The notes below the pieces were generated by a model, which worked only from the letters and a program-made list of their open reading frames with translations, ran no database searches and was not told the origin of the DNA. The position numbers were made by a program, and so were the translations under genes. A DNA stretch of 64,000 bases from Rhizomys pruinosus (lineage: Eukaryota > Chordata > Mammalia > Rodentia > Spalacidae): positions 158,792 to 222,791 of the forward strand of contig VZQC01010587.1 in assembly GCA_009823505.1 (NCBI GenBank), in the 5' to 3' direction. Shown here piece by piece: positions 11,401-23,650 of this stretch. Position 1 is the stretch's first letter. Every line of letters begins with the position of its first letter.

Positions 11401-14400
11401 ACTTCCTTGGGAGGAATAAGAGAGGCAGGCTTCCTTTCCCTTTCCTAATTCCTTCTGGCATAGACTAAATCTTTCCCATCTGCCCAAGAGCCCTAAGAAG
11501 GAGAAGTGAAGAAAGTTGTACCTATAAGCAGAAGTTTTGTGAGGGAAGGAACACGTTCTACTAGGCTCAGTGAAAAGGCAAAGAACTGAGGCAATCTGGT
11601 AACCTGAGTCAGAGCACTGGGCACCTCAAAGATGCCTGCTCAATGCCTTCTAATTGCTTAGCACATCAAGTCTTTGACTTCTAGGTCTAATTCTGAGGTC
11701 AGTCCTTGGCAGCACAGAGACCCTTAACAGGAAAGCCACACTCCTGCAAGCATACCTTCCTGACATATTCTTTTTATCTGGAATTCTCTTCTGTCTCATC
11801 TAAATCTATCCAAAATTCTCAATTCCTCATTAACTTAATGTTTATTAGTTTTAAGACTGGGGAGTAGAAAACTTAAGACATATTACTTGCTTTCATGGAG
11901 CAAACAAGTTTACTTCTACACTTCAAATCTTAGCACAACACCAATCAACTGTGTATATCTTCCTGCAATGCTGTATTGAGGGTTTTTAGACTACATTCAG
12001 AATAAATAATAAGCGTCAAGGCTGACTGACGCAGTCAGCCACTGGTAGAAGAGGAGTCAGAGGCAGCATGCATGCTATAAACTAGCCATTTCTGACTGGA
12101 GCTTAATTCCATGTCAATTAAACATAAAACAGCAACAAGATTTCCAATGCTGTCATCTCCGGACCTCTGCATCACTCTTCTGAATCTTACACTTAGCCCT
12201 GGGTTATATAGTCTTACATGGTTTATTAAATTTGCTGTGCTTGTTAGTTTTCCTTCTATGACCAAAACACATATCCACAGAGGTAACGGAGACAATGCAA
12301 AGACCCAAGAACAAAGAAAATACTATTTGATTGATGGGCGATGGGTGTGCAGTCCTGCTGGCCGCTCTGACTACTCTTGTCAGTATTTTCAGGCATCGCT
12401 GCCTTTGTGTTCTTGAGACACAGATTAGGGTTATACTGGCAATAAGTGAGAGTGTTAAAGTTCCCATACTGGGAGCAAAACTCCTCCTGGACTCAGGAGA
12501 GGATTTTTAGGGCTATACGATAAGCTTCTCTGAGCTCTGAGTACTGTCTGCTCAGACTATGGTTCTGGCCATGGGGGATGGGAGCAGTCACTCTGTTTTG
12601 GCAAGTACCACCCTCCAGGTTTAACCACAAAGCTTTTCACCCCTTAAACATGGCAAGTGATTTGCTGTGTAAATGAAAATTACATTCATTTCAGGTTCCT
12701 GGCTCTTTAAAAGAAAGAGAGGTTAATGATACAAATTACTTCTACTTCACAAAAACTAATCATGGTAACTCAGAACAAATTTTGAAACATCCAACTAAAT
12801 AGATATTAGCATTCATACACCAAATATTTATTAAGTTTCTACCATGTATTTAATATCTTCTACACAGTATATATGAAGCTTATAAATCCTCCGGAGGCCT
12901 ATAATTTACCTGAGCAATGAAAGAAATGCCTATGATCCAACTAATAAGTTGTCATCAGGGTTAATATCATGTTATTGATACTAATACATGAATTGATATC
13001 TAGGACTTACTTGAGAGAGATTTTAATGCTCAAGTATCAAACTATCAGGGCTGGTGACATTTACAATGCACTACCAGATCAATGTCAGAATCACTATGAT
13101 TTTTTTTTTCAGCCACTGAAGTGAAATATTCTTAAAACACTCCCAAGTTAAAAAAAAAAAATGTCTCCAGGTATCTAATTTGGATAAATTTAGACCCAAT
13201 ATATGATCCCTTTATCTCTCAAAGTATCAGATTATCTTGTTTTCCAGCCCAAGGTAGAAGAGCAGTTTAAGGTTGGAATTTTGCAAGTATCACCTGCTAC
13301 AACCGGGTCCAAGCATGCCTGAATCATTTTCCCTTGATATATTTGCACTGGATTTGCTGATAAGATTGCCATATCCATAGCCTTTCTTACACAGCACAAT
13401 AACTGTACAGATAAATCAAGCAGATCTGTCCACTCCTACATCACTCTAGCAACATTCTGAATTATCACGATGAATCAGATGAAATCAAAGGGTTTTTATA
13501 ATTATTCAGATAATTATTTCCATCTTCTGAGGCTATGAGGATTACAAGACTTTCCACCCAGGAAACACTAATGAGAAAGTACAGGATCAAGGATGCTACG
13601 GCCCTGACGTTCAAGGCTCCCCAGCCAGCCAAGGCACCCAAATGCACTTGAGGGCTTTTAGTGACCAGGTAAATGAGTACTTAAATGTACAAAATTCATA
13701 TTTGGGGTTACTCATTTAATTATACAAAATACTTATATTTTAGAAACACCTTTTCCTATTTCAGGTTTTAAGATTTAAAACAAAGTGAATGCCTTTAATA
13801 TATTATGGTAATCTGATTCATATCAAGAGCTACATTATTTTTAAATGGAACAGCACTTTGAACAGATATTTAGTCCAAGATTTCTACTCAAATACCTTCT
13901 CCTATCTGACTTATCTTTGTAGCTCAAAATGAAGCTGGATTGGGGTTATGCGCAGATACACTATCTCTACTTTCCTAATTCCCCTAACAGCTCCCAATTC
14001 TCCCCCTCCTGGGCACAGGAAGCCTTGGATAAAGAGAAGATAGTATCATGTAAAATTACCCTCCTAGGTACCATCAAATGTCACTGGAGCAAACTGTCAG
14101 ATTTACATTCCAAACTTGGTGACACCTCACCCCTCTCCAACCCTTGTCTTTCTCTTTAAATAAGGAAAGCCTATATGACTACAGAGATTATTGAGTCTCC
14201 TTATAAACTCACAAAAGCCACTTCAGTGACTATACAGAGAGCAGAGCACCACAAGCAGTACAATGGAGTCGACTCATCATTTGTAAATGCTCCCCAGCAG
14301 CCATAAAGAAAACTAAGACTATTCCCATTCCTAGATCTCTGTTAAAACACAGGGAGGTCATGTTTAGGCCACTGGGAGTTCATGGCAAAGGCGTACTGCC

Positions 14401-14577
14401 ACATGCACCCTGGAGGGCATGCTTACTATGTGGAAGGTAAAGCCAAGACTTTAACTTTACCATTGGACAAAACATTTAGTTTTCCAAACTATTTTTTCAT
14501 AGAACGATTCACATATTCTGAGATGTTTTCTTCACCTGATATATGTGACTCAGGTATCTTTAAAATAAAATACTTAG
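8471..14577. other. 6.1 kb non-coding interval, no gene recognised
   Basis: Largely single-copy, AT-rich DNA. I see no SINE, LTR or LINE that I can name and no open frame with a recognisable domain; the longest is about 100 codons and random-like. It could contain introns or regulatory DNA of a gene that extends outside the window. Confidence 0.45.
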
Positions 14578-14800
14578 GGGGCTGGAGAGATGGCTCAGCA
14601 GTTAAGAGCACTGGCTGCTCTTACAGAGGACCCAGGTTCAAATCCCAGAACCCATATGGCTGCTAATAGCTATCAATAACTCCAGTTCCAGAAGATACAA
14701 CACCTTCTTCTGACCTCCATGAGCATTGCACGACATGAGTGCATTCACCTATAGACAGGCCATACATTAATACACATAGAATAATAATAAATAAAATATT
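14578..14800 (+). mobile_element. B2 SINE
   Basis: GGGGCTGGAGAGATGGCTCA head with pol III A box region, B box region near AGGTTCAAATCCC, body with CTCCAGTTCCAG and CCTTCTTCTGACCTCC, and an AATAATAAATAAAATA tail. Intact length for the family. Confidence 0.93.
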
Positions 14801-15650
14801 TTCATTAAAATAAGACAACATAAAAATATAGTCCTAGAAGTTAACATTTAGCAAAAAGCTAAATGAAATGAAGAAATTCTGAAAATTTCTTTAGACTTAT
14901 AACAATTAAAAGTTATGCAAACTCCACTAATTGCAAACAGTAAAAGGAAGAGCATTTTTACTAGAAAACTGAAAAAGCTGGAGAATGAGTCACTGAAAAG
15001 AATATTATGATCAATTAAGACATAGAAAACTATACTCAAAATTAACACATTTAAATCAGTAATCTTGGGTTGTTGCACCCCAGGTGTCACCACAGGAGCC
15101 GTGATGCATGTGAATGCTACCCTGCAGTTGTACTCGGAGGTCCTGCACAGACATTGGGAAGGCTTCTTCAGAGCTCAAGATGGTTACATTTATGATTTTA
15201 TTTATTTATTTATGATTTTATTTATTTATTTTATTTGTTTTAACAACATAAAAGGCACGCTAGGATCCTTCCATGTGTTCAAATTATTGTTCTGAATTTA
15301 CTATTTTAGGGTTTGTAAAAAGTCTAGATATTTAATCACTGTTTACTGGCTAATTTACACTGGATTGAATTGATTATACATTTGTATTTGAAATGAGCCC
15401 TTTTAAATACATGTAAATCAGATCCTCTTTAGTGTTTTACATTATGTAGACAAAAATAAAAGTTTAAGGGGTAAGCAGAGTGTGTGTGTGCGCGCATGTG
15501 TGTGGTGTGTATACATATGTATATATATATGTATATACACACACATTCATTTAGCCCCAGGGTAGCCAGTAGTTAAAAACTCTGCTTCCACTATAGTAAT
15601 TTTTATTGTCTGTGTGTCAAATCTTTAAGCTAGATATCAAGATCTACAAA
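14801..15650. other. AT-rich non-coding interval with simple repeats
   Basis: Contains an ATTT-rich stretch (about 15187-15235) and a mixed TG/TA repeat (about 15480-15545). No gene or named transposon recognised. Confidence 0.5.
15480..15545 (+). repeat. (TG)n/(TA)n compound microsatellite
   Basis: Interrupted TG run followed by GTATATATATATGTATATACACACACA, partly self-complementary and able to form a hairpin. Confidence 0.8.
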
Positions 15651-15660
15651 GTGATTCCAG

Positions 15661-15839
15661 TTTTTTTTTTGTTTGTTTGTTTGTTTTTTTTTCTTTTTCT
15701 TTTTGAGACAGGGTCTCCCTGTAGCTCTGGCTATCCTGGAACTCACTCTGTAGACCAGGCTGGCCTTGAACTCACAGAAATCCGCCTGCCTCTGCCTCCC
15801 AAGTGCTAGAATTAAAGGCGTGCGCCACCACGCCCCACT
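15661..15839 (-). mobile_element. B1 SINE with target-site duplication
   Basis: Plus strand begins with a long T/GTTT tail, then GAGACAGGGTCTCCCTGTAG, the full B1 body and GCGTGCGCCACCACGCCCCA. GTGATTCC(A/G)GTTTT flanks it at 15651-15664 and 15840-15853 with one mismatch. Several CpGs remain, so the insertion is fairly young. Confidence 0.95.
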
Positions 15840-15853
15840 GTGATTCCGGTTTT

Positions 15854-18800
15854 AATGAAAGAAAATAAATCTCCTTTTGCAAATGGAAAAGAGCTTTAGG
15901 CCATCTCCAGTATTAGTTCTTAAAAAAAAAAAAACTGAAACTTTTTAAACATTATTATATGCAAAGACTTTTAAGAGCTCATATTTTCCAGATATGGTAA
16001 TTGCTAGAAAGTTCCTTGGACTCACCCTCAGACAATAACTGTCAGTGGTTTTATTTCAGGCAATGGGCTTGTGCCAAAAGGGACGTGATGAAAGAATCAC
16101 CAAAAATTTGTGAGAATTTTTTCATGAGTAGAAATTTTTCCAGAAGAAATAAACTGTGATCACCCTTTCTGCCACCATCATAAATGGACAATTGTAAGAA
16201 ACTAACATTTAATGTTAATGTGCACTTGCTTTTCCGCCTTTGAATGCTTCCAACTTTCTTTCTCAGCTTGGCATGCATGCTTGCCTTCTACAAAGCTCAT
16301 TCCACTCCCTACCACAGAAGAATTTTAGTCTTTGATCTTCTATAGGGTGGTCTGGGCAGGGCTCTGTGCTCCTACTTACATTTATCTAAAATTGCCACCT
16401 GACAGATTGCAACACGCAGCCTTCATGGTCTATCTATGGTGACTCAGAGTGCATAAAGTTCTAGGACACAGAAATGGGAGGCAAGATCATGTGTCGACTC
16501 CAAGAAAATATTTAAGCAAAGGAAACTACACTTTATTGCCACCTTATGAAAATGGCTAATTAGGAAACTAATATGAAAGTAACTATTTGCACAAAACCCA
16601 TCAATTAGTTTGATATTATATTTGTTTCTTTGTTTTTCTGCCCTGAGTCTTTAATTTCATCATTATCAAACTGGTCCCAGCAAAACCTATCTTACTTAGT
16701 ACTTTGACACCCGCTTGTTGAAATGACAAGAGAAGCATATGTTAAAAGAAAAAATTTAGAGCTCACTTCTTTATGAAACCCAACCTGAACATTTGTAATT
16801 GCCTCTGATTCATTTTTCTCCTTGGAAGCTAATTCTTGGTTGTTCTCAAAGAAAACATGCATATCAGATTCAATTTTAATTTCACCCTCTTTTAGAATAA
16901 AACAGTAAAAATAAATTAGGAAATCACACGTTTTAAGTAGAAAATAGGTGCTTTAAAGGCCATAAGCACAGGAGGAAATGCTGGGCTTAAATTAAAAGTT
17001 TTATAACATTTCTATCATTTTCTTTCATTTCAACTTTATTCCCAAAGAATTTTTCCTCCACATATATATTCAGCTGCTTTTAATGTGTATTTTCTATATT
17101 GCTTTGTTTAATCAGAAATCAAACTGCCTTCTCTGTGGATCATAAGCCTTGTCAGAAAGATACATTTTAATTAAGATGTTAACATGACTGCCTTCTAAAA
17201 CTGAGATGTCTCTTTTAAAGGAAGTTGCAAACCAGCAAATATATATATATGAATGAAATAACAATACATAGTGTGTTGGGTTAAAAATTAACATTCTCCT
17301 CTATATTGTTCTTATACTATAGCTGATTAGCGAGATACACACTTATAATTCTAGGATAAGTTCTGGCTATCTATAAGACCATTGCTTTGTTTGAGCCTTG
17401 CTGTCATCACCCCTTCATGAGTGTCACAACCTGTCACTTGTCTTAAAGAACAGAATAGTTTTTGTTTGAGTTAAATACATCTTTTCTCAGAAAGAATAAT
17501 TTTAGTTTTCTATGCAAGTCAAAAGATCTAATTCACTCCATCCAATTCACATACACTGCTATACTGCAAAGCTCCTACATGCTGGAGACAGAACCTTTTT
17601 TAAAGGTCAGGAACAATGAAGGATTGAGGGGGATGAAGGTGGATGGTAGATATTTATGTGGAATAAAGACTGATAAGAAGCTACTGAGAATTTCCTCTGA
17701 TGACCATTTCTTACCATTTTGAGACTCTTAACAGTCTTGGGCTTCCACTCCCTCTCTCTTCAGTCCAAGGAGACCGACCTGCAAAATATGTGTAAATACA
17801 GTAGATACACTGCCTCAACAAAGGTCAGTAATGAAAAATGCCTCCTGAGAGGTTCCAGACAAACCACCACTTTGTGTGGTTTAGATAAATTACATGCAAA
17901 TTATTCTAACCACTGGGGTGTCTGCAGGAGTCCTCCAAATACACTATACATTTATATAGGGGACAAAGGAATCCCTAGTACTGGGCTCTGCAGAGACCTG
18001 GGCTATTCTTGGTGTCTGGTTCATCTTTAATTTGCAGGAGTTCAAAAGGTTTAGCAACTTAAAAGTAGAACCAAGTGATAAAAATAGACTGTTTTCTGGC
18101 TGCTCTTTGTTCCCAGACATTCTACTGGCAGTATATTTACAATCAAGACGGCAGAATAGGAATGAGCTTTCCACCGTAGTGTAATGCCTCGGAGTGGATA
18201 TTTTTGGAAATGGCACTGCATTACATAACCTTCCGTGTTAAAAAACAAAAAAAAAAAAAAAAAAACACAGGGGGGGTGGTCAGGAATATACACCATTATG
18301 TCCTTCTCCATAAACCAAATAAACATTAATGTACATGCTGCAGTGATCCTCCATCCGCCTTTATTCCATCACAACAGCTCTTTTGTTCATGTAAGTTATG
18401 GCAAAATTAAGATGAATGGAAAAACTAAAAGTTCTCCAAAAGGAAATCAGAGGCTCTTAGACTTTTCTCGTATAAGGTTATTACAGACACATATGAATGC
18501 AAATCAGGTTATTAACATCACAATTTAAAAAGTTCTTTATTTTTAAGCTCCTCCACCCCAAGTTCAATTGCTTTGTAAGAAAATAAAGAAAAAATGTGCT
18601 GCAAGATCTAAAACATGAAAAGACCCCCAGCCAAAGCAACAGCTACACTGAAACAGTAATCAAGTGTAACGATTTTATAAGGGGAGAGGGGGGCTCGCAT
18701 GCACCAAGTGCATTTAATGCAAAGAAACAAAACAGTTCCTAACAATGAGCAAGAAGAAAATTAACCACACTGGCAAGCAAACCCCACCCCTTCTCAAGAA

Positions 18801-19308
18801 TTCATGTCTCTTAACTTGTGCATTAAAAAAAAAAAAAAAAAGCTCAAGTTACATTCCAGCCTTAATGCAGTAGGACCAAAATGACAGAATTTCTCCAAGG
18901 TATAAGGTTCAGCTCTTTACAAATTAGAGGGAGGAAGCATGAACTCTGCAGGGTTGAAGGGTCCAGCTTAGAGCAACGACTAGGAATCCACACAAAAGAG
19001 AAAGCAGCGCTCCCAGCCGGGGATGAGAATGGCATATACTTACAGACAAAAGCCCCGCTCCCTGTCCACTCTCTCTCCTCTCTACACCTGAAACACAAAT
19101 GTGGATGAAAAAGGGCATCATGCTAGAAAGACAGCTGAGTGGGTGGGGGGAAGAGGAGGGGAAAGGGGTGGAGGAAGAGGAGGGCGGAGGGGGAAGGGAA
19201 ACAAAACCCCAACCCGCTCCACTTCCAAGAAGTGCAGGCTTGGAAAAGGAGGGGAAGGTTTCCCTGCCTTTGCGCGCTCTCCAAGAGTGTGTGTCTTGTG
19301 TCTTCCTC

Positions 19309-19312
<4 letters not shown>
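15854..19312. other. single-copy non-coding interval upstream/downstream of the CpG island
   Basis: No named transposon. There are A-runs at 18242-18264 and 18826-18841. The 18.3-19.1 kb part looks repeat-free and borders the CpG island, so it may hold 5' exon, first-intron or promoter-flanking sequence of the gene using that island. A splice-like pair of signals on the minus strand at 19044-19087 is described in the findings. Confidence 0.4.

Positions 19313-19362
<50 letters not shown>
19313..19362 (+). repeat. (TC)n microsatellite beside the CpG island
   Basis: Perfect TC run of about 25 units followed by a C-rich stretch, directly adjoining the GC-rich segment. On the minus strand it is a GA repeat, a common component of promoters and 5' UTRs. 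Confidence 0.97.
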
Positions 19363-19364
<2 letters not shown>

Positions 19365-19399
19365 CCCCACCCCTCCCCTCTTCTGCTAGTGTACTAGTG

Positions 19400-20095
19400 A
19401 ACAATGAGCTAATTCTGATGGAGCTGGCACGGAGCCAGCGCCCCAGCCTTGCTGCCTCGGTGCTGCCGCGGAGGAGCCAGACTGCTTACTCGGCAGGAAT
19501 CGGCCGCTGGGGCCCCGTGGGCGCGCGGCCAACACGCGTGCGCGCGCCCGGCCTCCCGCACCCGCGCCCGGGGCGCCGTCCCCACGAGCCGCACCGGGTC
19601 CTCGTGGCCCCCGCCCTGGGAGCGTAGCACGCACAGCCAGCCGCCTCCCACGGCCCGGGGGGCTTCTGCGCTGGGCTGCGTGCTGGTCCTGCAGACAAAT
19701 AAGGAGGCGGAGGAGGCGGCTTGGGGGCGCGCCAGGCGCGGGGGCGGCCAGGGCGATGCTCCGCCCGGCGGCCGTACTGTAATAATAAACCTGCGGCCGA
19801 GGGCATCCGAGGGAACCGGGACAGCGACGGCCTCCTTCCCTTTTAAGTGCCTGTCCTGAGCGCACACAAAGGGCCCGGCCCGCCCAGCCGGGGAAAGCCC
19901 GCGAGGGGAGGGAGCCCCGCCAAAGGGGGGAGCCCCGAAGAGGGAGGCCGGGCGCTGCGGGTTGGGGCCGCGGGCGGGGCGCGCGCACACACGCTCCGTC
20001 GCGTGCACGGTCACGCGCGCACTCCGACACGCTCATCCACACGTGCGCGCGCACACTCAGGCAGCCTGGAGTGTGAGCGGGGGGCCCCAGGACCT
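19400..20095. promoter_or_regulatory. CpG island, probable host-gene promoter
   Basis: About 700 bases of markedly GC-rich, CpG-dense sequence in an otherwise AT-rich, CpG-poor window. Examples are the clusters around 19500-19620 and 19960-20050, and a GC box (GGGCGGGGC) at 19972-19980. Unmethylated islands of this type usually mark promoters of housekeeping or developmental genes. No clear TATA box was found, and CpG-island promoters often lack one. The long open frames here (for example 222 codons, minus, 19386-20054) follow from GC richness and overlap in several frames, so I do not call them genes. I do not recognise the gene, and direction is unresolved. Confidence 0.8.
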
Positions 20096-21149
20096 TCTAC
20101 CCTCTTGCTTCCTTCTCCTTCCTTAAAGGATTTCAAAGTTTGCATGTTCAGCCCCTTGGACGCTAATTTTATTTTGTGGGTTTTGTTGTTGTTGTTGCTG
20201 TTATTTTGCGGGGTTTTTCCAAGTTGTGGATTGCTCAGGAAAATTTTTTAAAAACTGGCATTTCTAGTGTGTTTTATTTTTTTCTTTAAATCCATGTAAA
20301 AAAGTCCAATTTTTTTGTAGTGTAAATAGCTCAACTTTTTTTTTTTTTAAACAAACGGCTGGTGTTGCCAAGGAAGCAGGATATCGCTTTTTTGTGGTAA
20401 CTGTCAGATGTTTCAGGGGGACATGATTTCCTAATTAAATTGCCTTGCTAAGAAAAAAAGGAAAGATATAAATGATCCCGATATCATCTGGATTTACTGT
20501 GTTTGGCCCCTACTCACTAAAAGCAAAGTTTTCCATTTTAACAACGAGAATAAGGCACATTTACAAAACTCAGTTTTAGACCATATGTTTACAGAATGTT
20601 ATTTTTTAGATTCAAGGACACTGGTTGTAGAAATAGCAAACCTTGAAAAGCAATCATTTACACTCTTTAATTCTAAAAGAATAACCATAAGCTTAATGGC
20701 AGACTGGAAGTTTTGAAAGCATTCAAAACTACAAGATTCACAATAGCAGCAAATAACTAGACTAATGTAAGTGTGAGAAGCCCAAGAGTTTTCTGAGTTA
20801 ATTTAAAAACATTACTGCCATTTTTCTATGGTGGGGTGGGGTAAGGCAAGTGGGACTTAACTGAAGATGACTAAGAATAAAAGGAAGAAACACAGTTTCA
20901 CAAACTTTCCTGGTGTGTTCAGAGACAGTGTTTACCTGCTGAAAGCAAAGTATGAGAAGGAGTCTGAGTCTGTGACAGGAAGAGGCCTGAAACATGTTTC
21001 TCTGGTCTGAATCTAGGCTGGTCAATCGGACTTCACAGGAGACCTCTGGCTTTTAGTCCAGAGGCAGGCTGGAAGGAAACACAGGAGGACACTACCCCAC
21101 CAAAGACTCCCAAAATCCACCCCAACACCCTGTGTTCAGACGTTGATGG
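20096..21149. other. T-rich then AT-rich non-coding interval
   Basis: T-rich with GTT repeats near 20180-20200 immediately after the CpG island, then apparently single-copy sequence. No gene or named transposon seen. Confidence 0.4.
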
Positions 21150-21325
21150 AACACTGGGTATGCCATCAGGCCTAAGGACAGGAGTTGGATCCTCAAGAAC
21201 CCAAATGCTGTCAAGAATGAACCAACTCCAGCAAATTGTCTCAGGAACTCTGCACTTGCACTGTGGCATACCTGTTACCCCCACCACCACCACCACACAC
21301 ACATACACCAAATAAAAATGCAATT
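21150..21325 (+). mobile_element. B3 SINE (diverged)
   Basis: Body pattern ATCAGGCCTAAGGACAGGAG, GAACCAACTCCAGCAAATTG and CTCTGCACTTGCACTGTGGC, then a CA-rich stretch and AAATAAAAATGCAATTT tail, as in B3. The tRNA-like head is poorly preserved. Confidence 0.65.
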
Positions 21326-21351
21326 TAAAAATGTTTAAGTTTGGTTCTAAT

Positions 21352-21582
21352 GAGGTGGGGTGATGGCTCAGTCTATAAAGGGCTCACTGCTCAGTAAGGA
21401 GGGTCTGAGTTCATATCCCCAGAATCCACAGTGAGTGCCCTCAGTGATTGGGAAGCAGGGACAGGCAGATCCTCCAGAGCTCTAGCCAGCCAGTCTAGCT
21501 GGATAGCTGAGCACCAGTTTCAGTAAGAGACCTTGTCCAAAAAAATGAAACAGTGATTGAGCAAGACAACTGCCTTTGACCT
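21352..21582 (+). mobile_element. B4 SINE
   Basis: tRNA-like head (GATGGCTCAGTCTATAAAGG), B1-like middle with AGCTCTAGCCAGCCAGTCTA, then TTTCAGTAAGAGACCTTGTC and the B4-specific end around AAACAGTGATTGAGCAAGAC. Diverged. Confidence 0.75.
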
Positions 21583-21837
21583 GTGGTGTAGCAGTTCCTT
21601 CCAAATTGATATTCCTTCTAGGAGGGATGGGGAGACTTCTGAAACTCAGGAGGTAAACAAACTTTACCTTTCTGGAAAGGCTGAAACTTAGAAGATTCCT
21701 CATATCGACCCCGGCGTTATAGAAGCAATAAGCAACTGCTGGAGGAAAGAGACTGACCAGCCAAGCTTCAGGGCAGACATTGCTGGACTTCCCCAGCTGC
21801 CTGCCAGGGGTGCAGAGAGCTCTATGGATTTGGCCTT

Positions 21838-21970
21838 CATGAGTCCTCACCTATGAGTAGTCATCATGAGTCCTCACCTGTGAGCAGTCATCATGAGTCC
21901 TCACCTATGAGTAGTCATCATGAGTCCTCACCTATGAGTAGTCATCATGAGTCCTCACCTGTGAGTCCTC
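21838..21970 (+). repeat. 27-bp minisatellite, about 4.5 copies
   Basis: Tandem units start at 21838, 21865, 21892 and 21919, with a partial fifth from 21946. Each contains CATGAGTCCTCACCT and GTAGTCAT. Copies differ at only a few positions (A/G after CACCT; T/C in GAGTAG/GAGCAG), so the array is recent. It partly overlaps the start of a minus-strand open frame that has no recognised domain. Confidence 0.95.
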
Positions 21971-23299
21971 ACCTCTGTTGGGGTGGATTTGTCAGTGATA
22001 CAGCTGTTTTGAGTCATCCTTGCTCCTGTTAGTAACCCCATAAAAACTAATTAGATTACCAAATTAAACCTGTGTGTGCATGTGCAGGTGTGTGCACACA
22101 TGTGTGTGTGTGTGTTGTGTCTCCACACAAAATTCTCTCATACATAAAATATATTAAGTCTCCACATGGCCCCCCTCACACGCACACATTAGTTCTACAT
22201 GGAAACACACAGTCATAGACACGTGGACTTTGGTGCTTAGGACAGTTTTAGATCCATCAAATGCTAGTTTTTCTTTTATTGTAACTGTACACATTCAGGT
22301 GAGAGAATCTTAAGAATTAATGCTGGCTCAGAATCATAGCCTAGTCATCTGCTGTTTTCCAGCTGCTATGTTCCAGAAAGCAGTATATTACACCCATCCA
22401 GGAATCATTCTTGAATCCCCTCTAGTTATTAGAGATATAGGGGCCAACTGTCTAAAGACCGGAGTCCACCAGGTCACCTCACCCAGGAACTTAAGCAATA
22501 GCTGTTTCATAGTGCCCTTAATTACTGTGCCCTGCCTGCACTCCCACCATGTAACCTAAAGATCATACAACAGACCCACTACACTAAAATGACTTTTCAA
22601 TCATTACATACCCTTCTCTGTTATCAGATAAAGGCCACATATAGTCTCAAAATTGCCACAGACTACCTCTACAACCTTGTTGTTTGCCTCACTCCCAATC
22701 ATGAAGTATTAGTCCTTCACTTTACTCTGAGCGGTACTGCTGGGCACATATTCATTCCTAGTCTTATTACCAGTGAGGAAAGAAACTCAACTGGCTTAAA
22801 TGAGGAAATTTCAAATCTTGTTTCTTAGCATTTGATGAAACAGAGAATGGGGTGGGGGGCGACATTGGCCCATCACGGGACGCCAGTGGCAAACCTCAGT
22901 TGTGACAACCTTGGGATAGCAAGTCTCATCAACTCTATGTAACTTTGGAAAAATGACTTAATTTTTTAGTCTTGGTTTCCTCATCTTTCCATTGGGTTCA
23001 TCACACAGTGCTATGTTATCTAGCATGTGAGCAGTGTCTGGCATGTAGTTGGCATTGCATATGTGGTCTTATAGAGGGGTTTCTGGCATAGAACAAAGAT
23101 GATGTTCTGCCCTCGCTTTTCACCCTGGCCTCAGCGCTTGTCCTTCTCTGGTGAAAATGTGTGATGTGCAGGTCTCGGGTGAGTCTCGCTGCTACACAGC
23201 CTTTGAGTCTTTTCACTCGCTGTTCCTGCTTCTGGGATGGTGCTTTTCCCCCTCTTCAATTTGCTGGTTCTTGCTCCTGCTTTGAAAATTCAGCTTACA
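21971..23299. other. non-coding interval
   Basis: Contains an interrupted TG repeat near 22070-22115 and otherwise apparently single-copy DNA. Short open frames show nothing recognisable. Confidence 0.45.
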
Positions 23300-23410
23300 T
23301 GCTCAGTGGGCAGAGCCACACCTGTTACCCCAGCACCTTGGGAGACTGAGATTGGAGGATCTTGACTTTGGAACCAACCTACCAACATAGCAAGAACCTA
23401 TCTTAAAATG
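23300..23410 (+). mobile_element. old monomeric 7SL-derived SINE (proto-B1/FLAM-like)
   Basis: CACACCTGTTACCCCAGCAC, then CTTGGGAGACTGAGATTGGA and a degraded CAACATAGCAAGAACC end resemble an ancient 7SL monomer. Divergence makes the exact family uncertain. Confidence 0.5.
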
Positions 23411-23412
23411 AA

Positions 23413-23650
23413 ACAGGGCTGGGGGGATGTCTCTGCCATGCAAGCATGGATCTCCAGCATCTAAGTGAAGTGCCGGGAGGCAGAGACAGGAGGCTCCTGG
23501 GGCTTCCAGCAGCACAGCCAGACAGGAGAGCTCTGGGTTCAGTGAAAGACCTTGCCTCAAAAAACCAAGATGGAGAGCAAGTAAAGAGACTAGGCTTTGA
23601 CTTCTGACCTCCCCATGTACACACATGAACACGTGTGCATATATACAAAA
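23413..23650 (+). mobile_element. B4 SINE
   Basis: Head around GGGCTGGGGGGATGTCTCTG, then GAGACAGGAGGCTCCTGGGG, CAGTGAAAGACCTTGCCTCA and the B4 3' block ATGGAGAGCAAGTAAAG with a CA-rich end. It follows the 7SL-like fragment directly. Confidence 0.8.

Noticed and set aside
19386..20054. 222-codon minus-strand open frame (and overlapping frames of 201, 162, 136 and 134 codons)
   Set aside because: GC-rich DNA has few stop codons, so long frames appear in several frames and both strands at once. Composition is Arg/Ala/Pro/Gly-rich without a domain, and it overlaps a probable promoter.
21838..21970. Regular direct repeats as a CRISPR array
   Set aside because: The units are contiguous 27-bp tandem copies with no variable spacers, in a mammalian genome.
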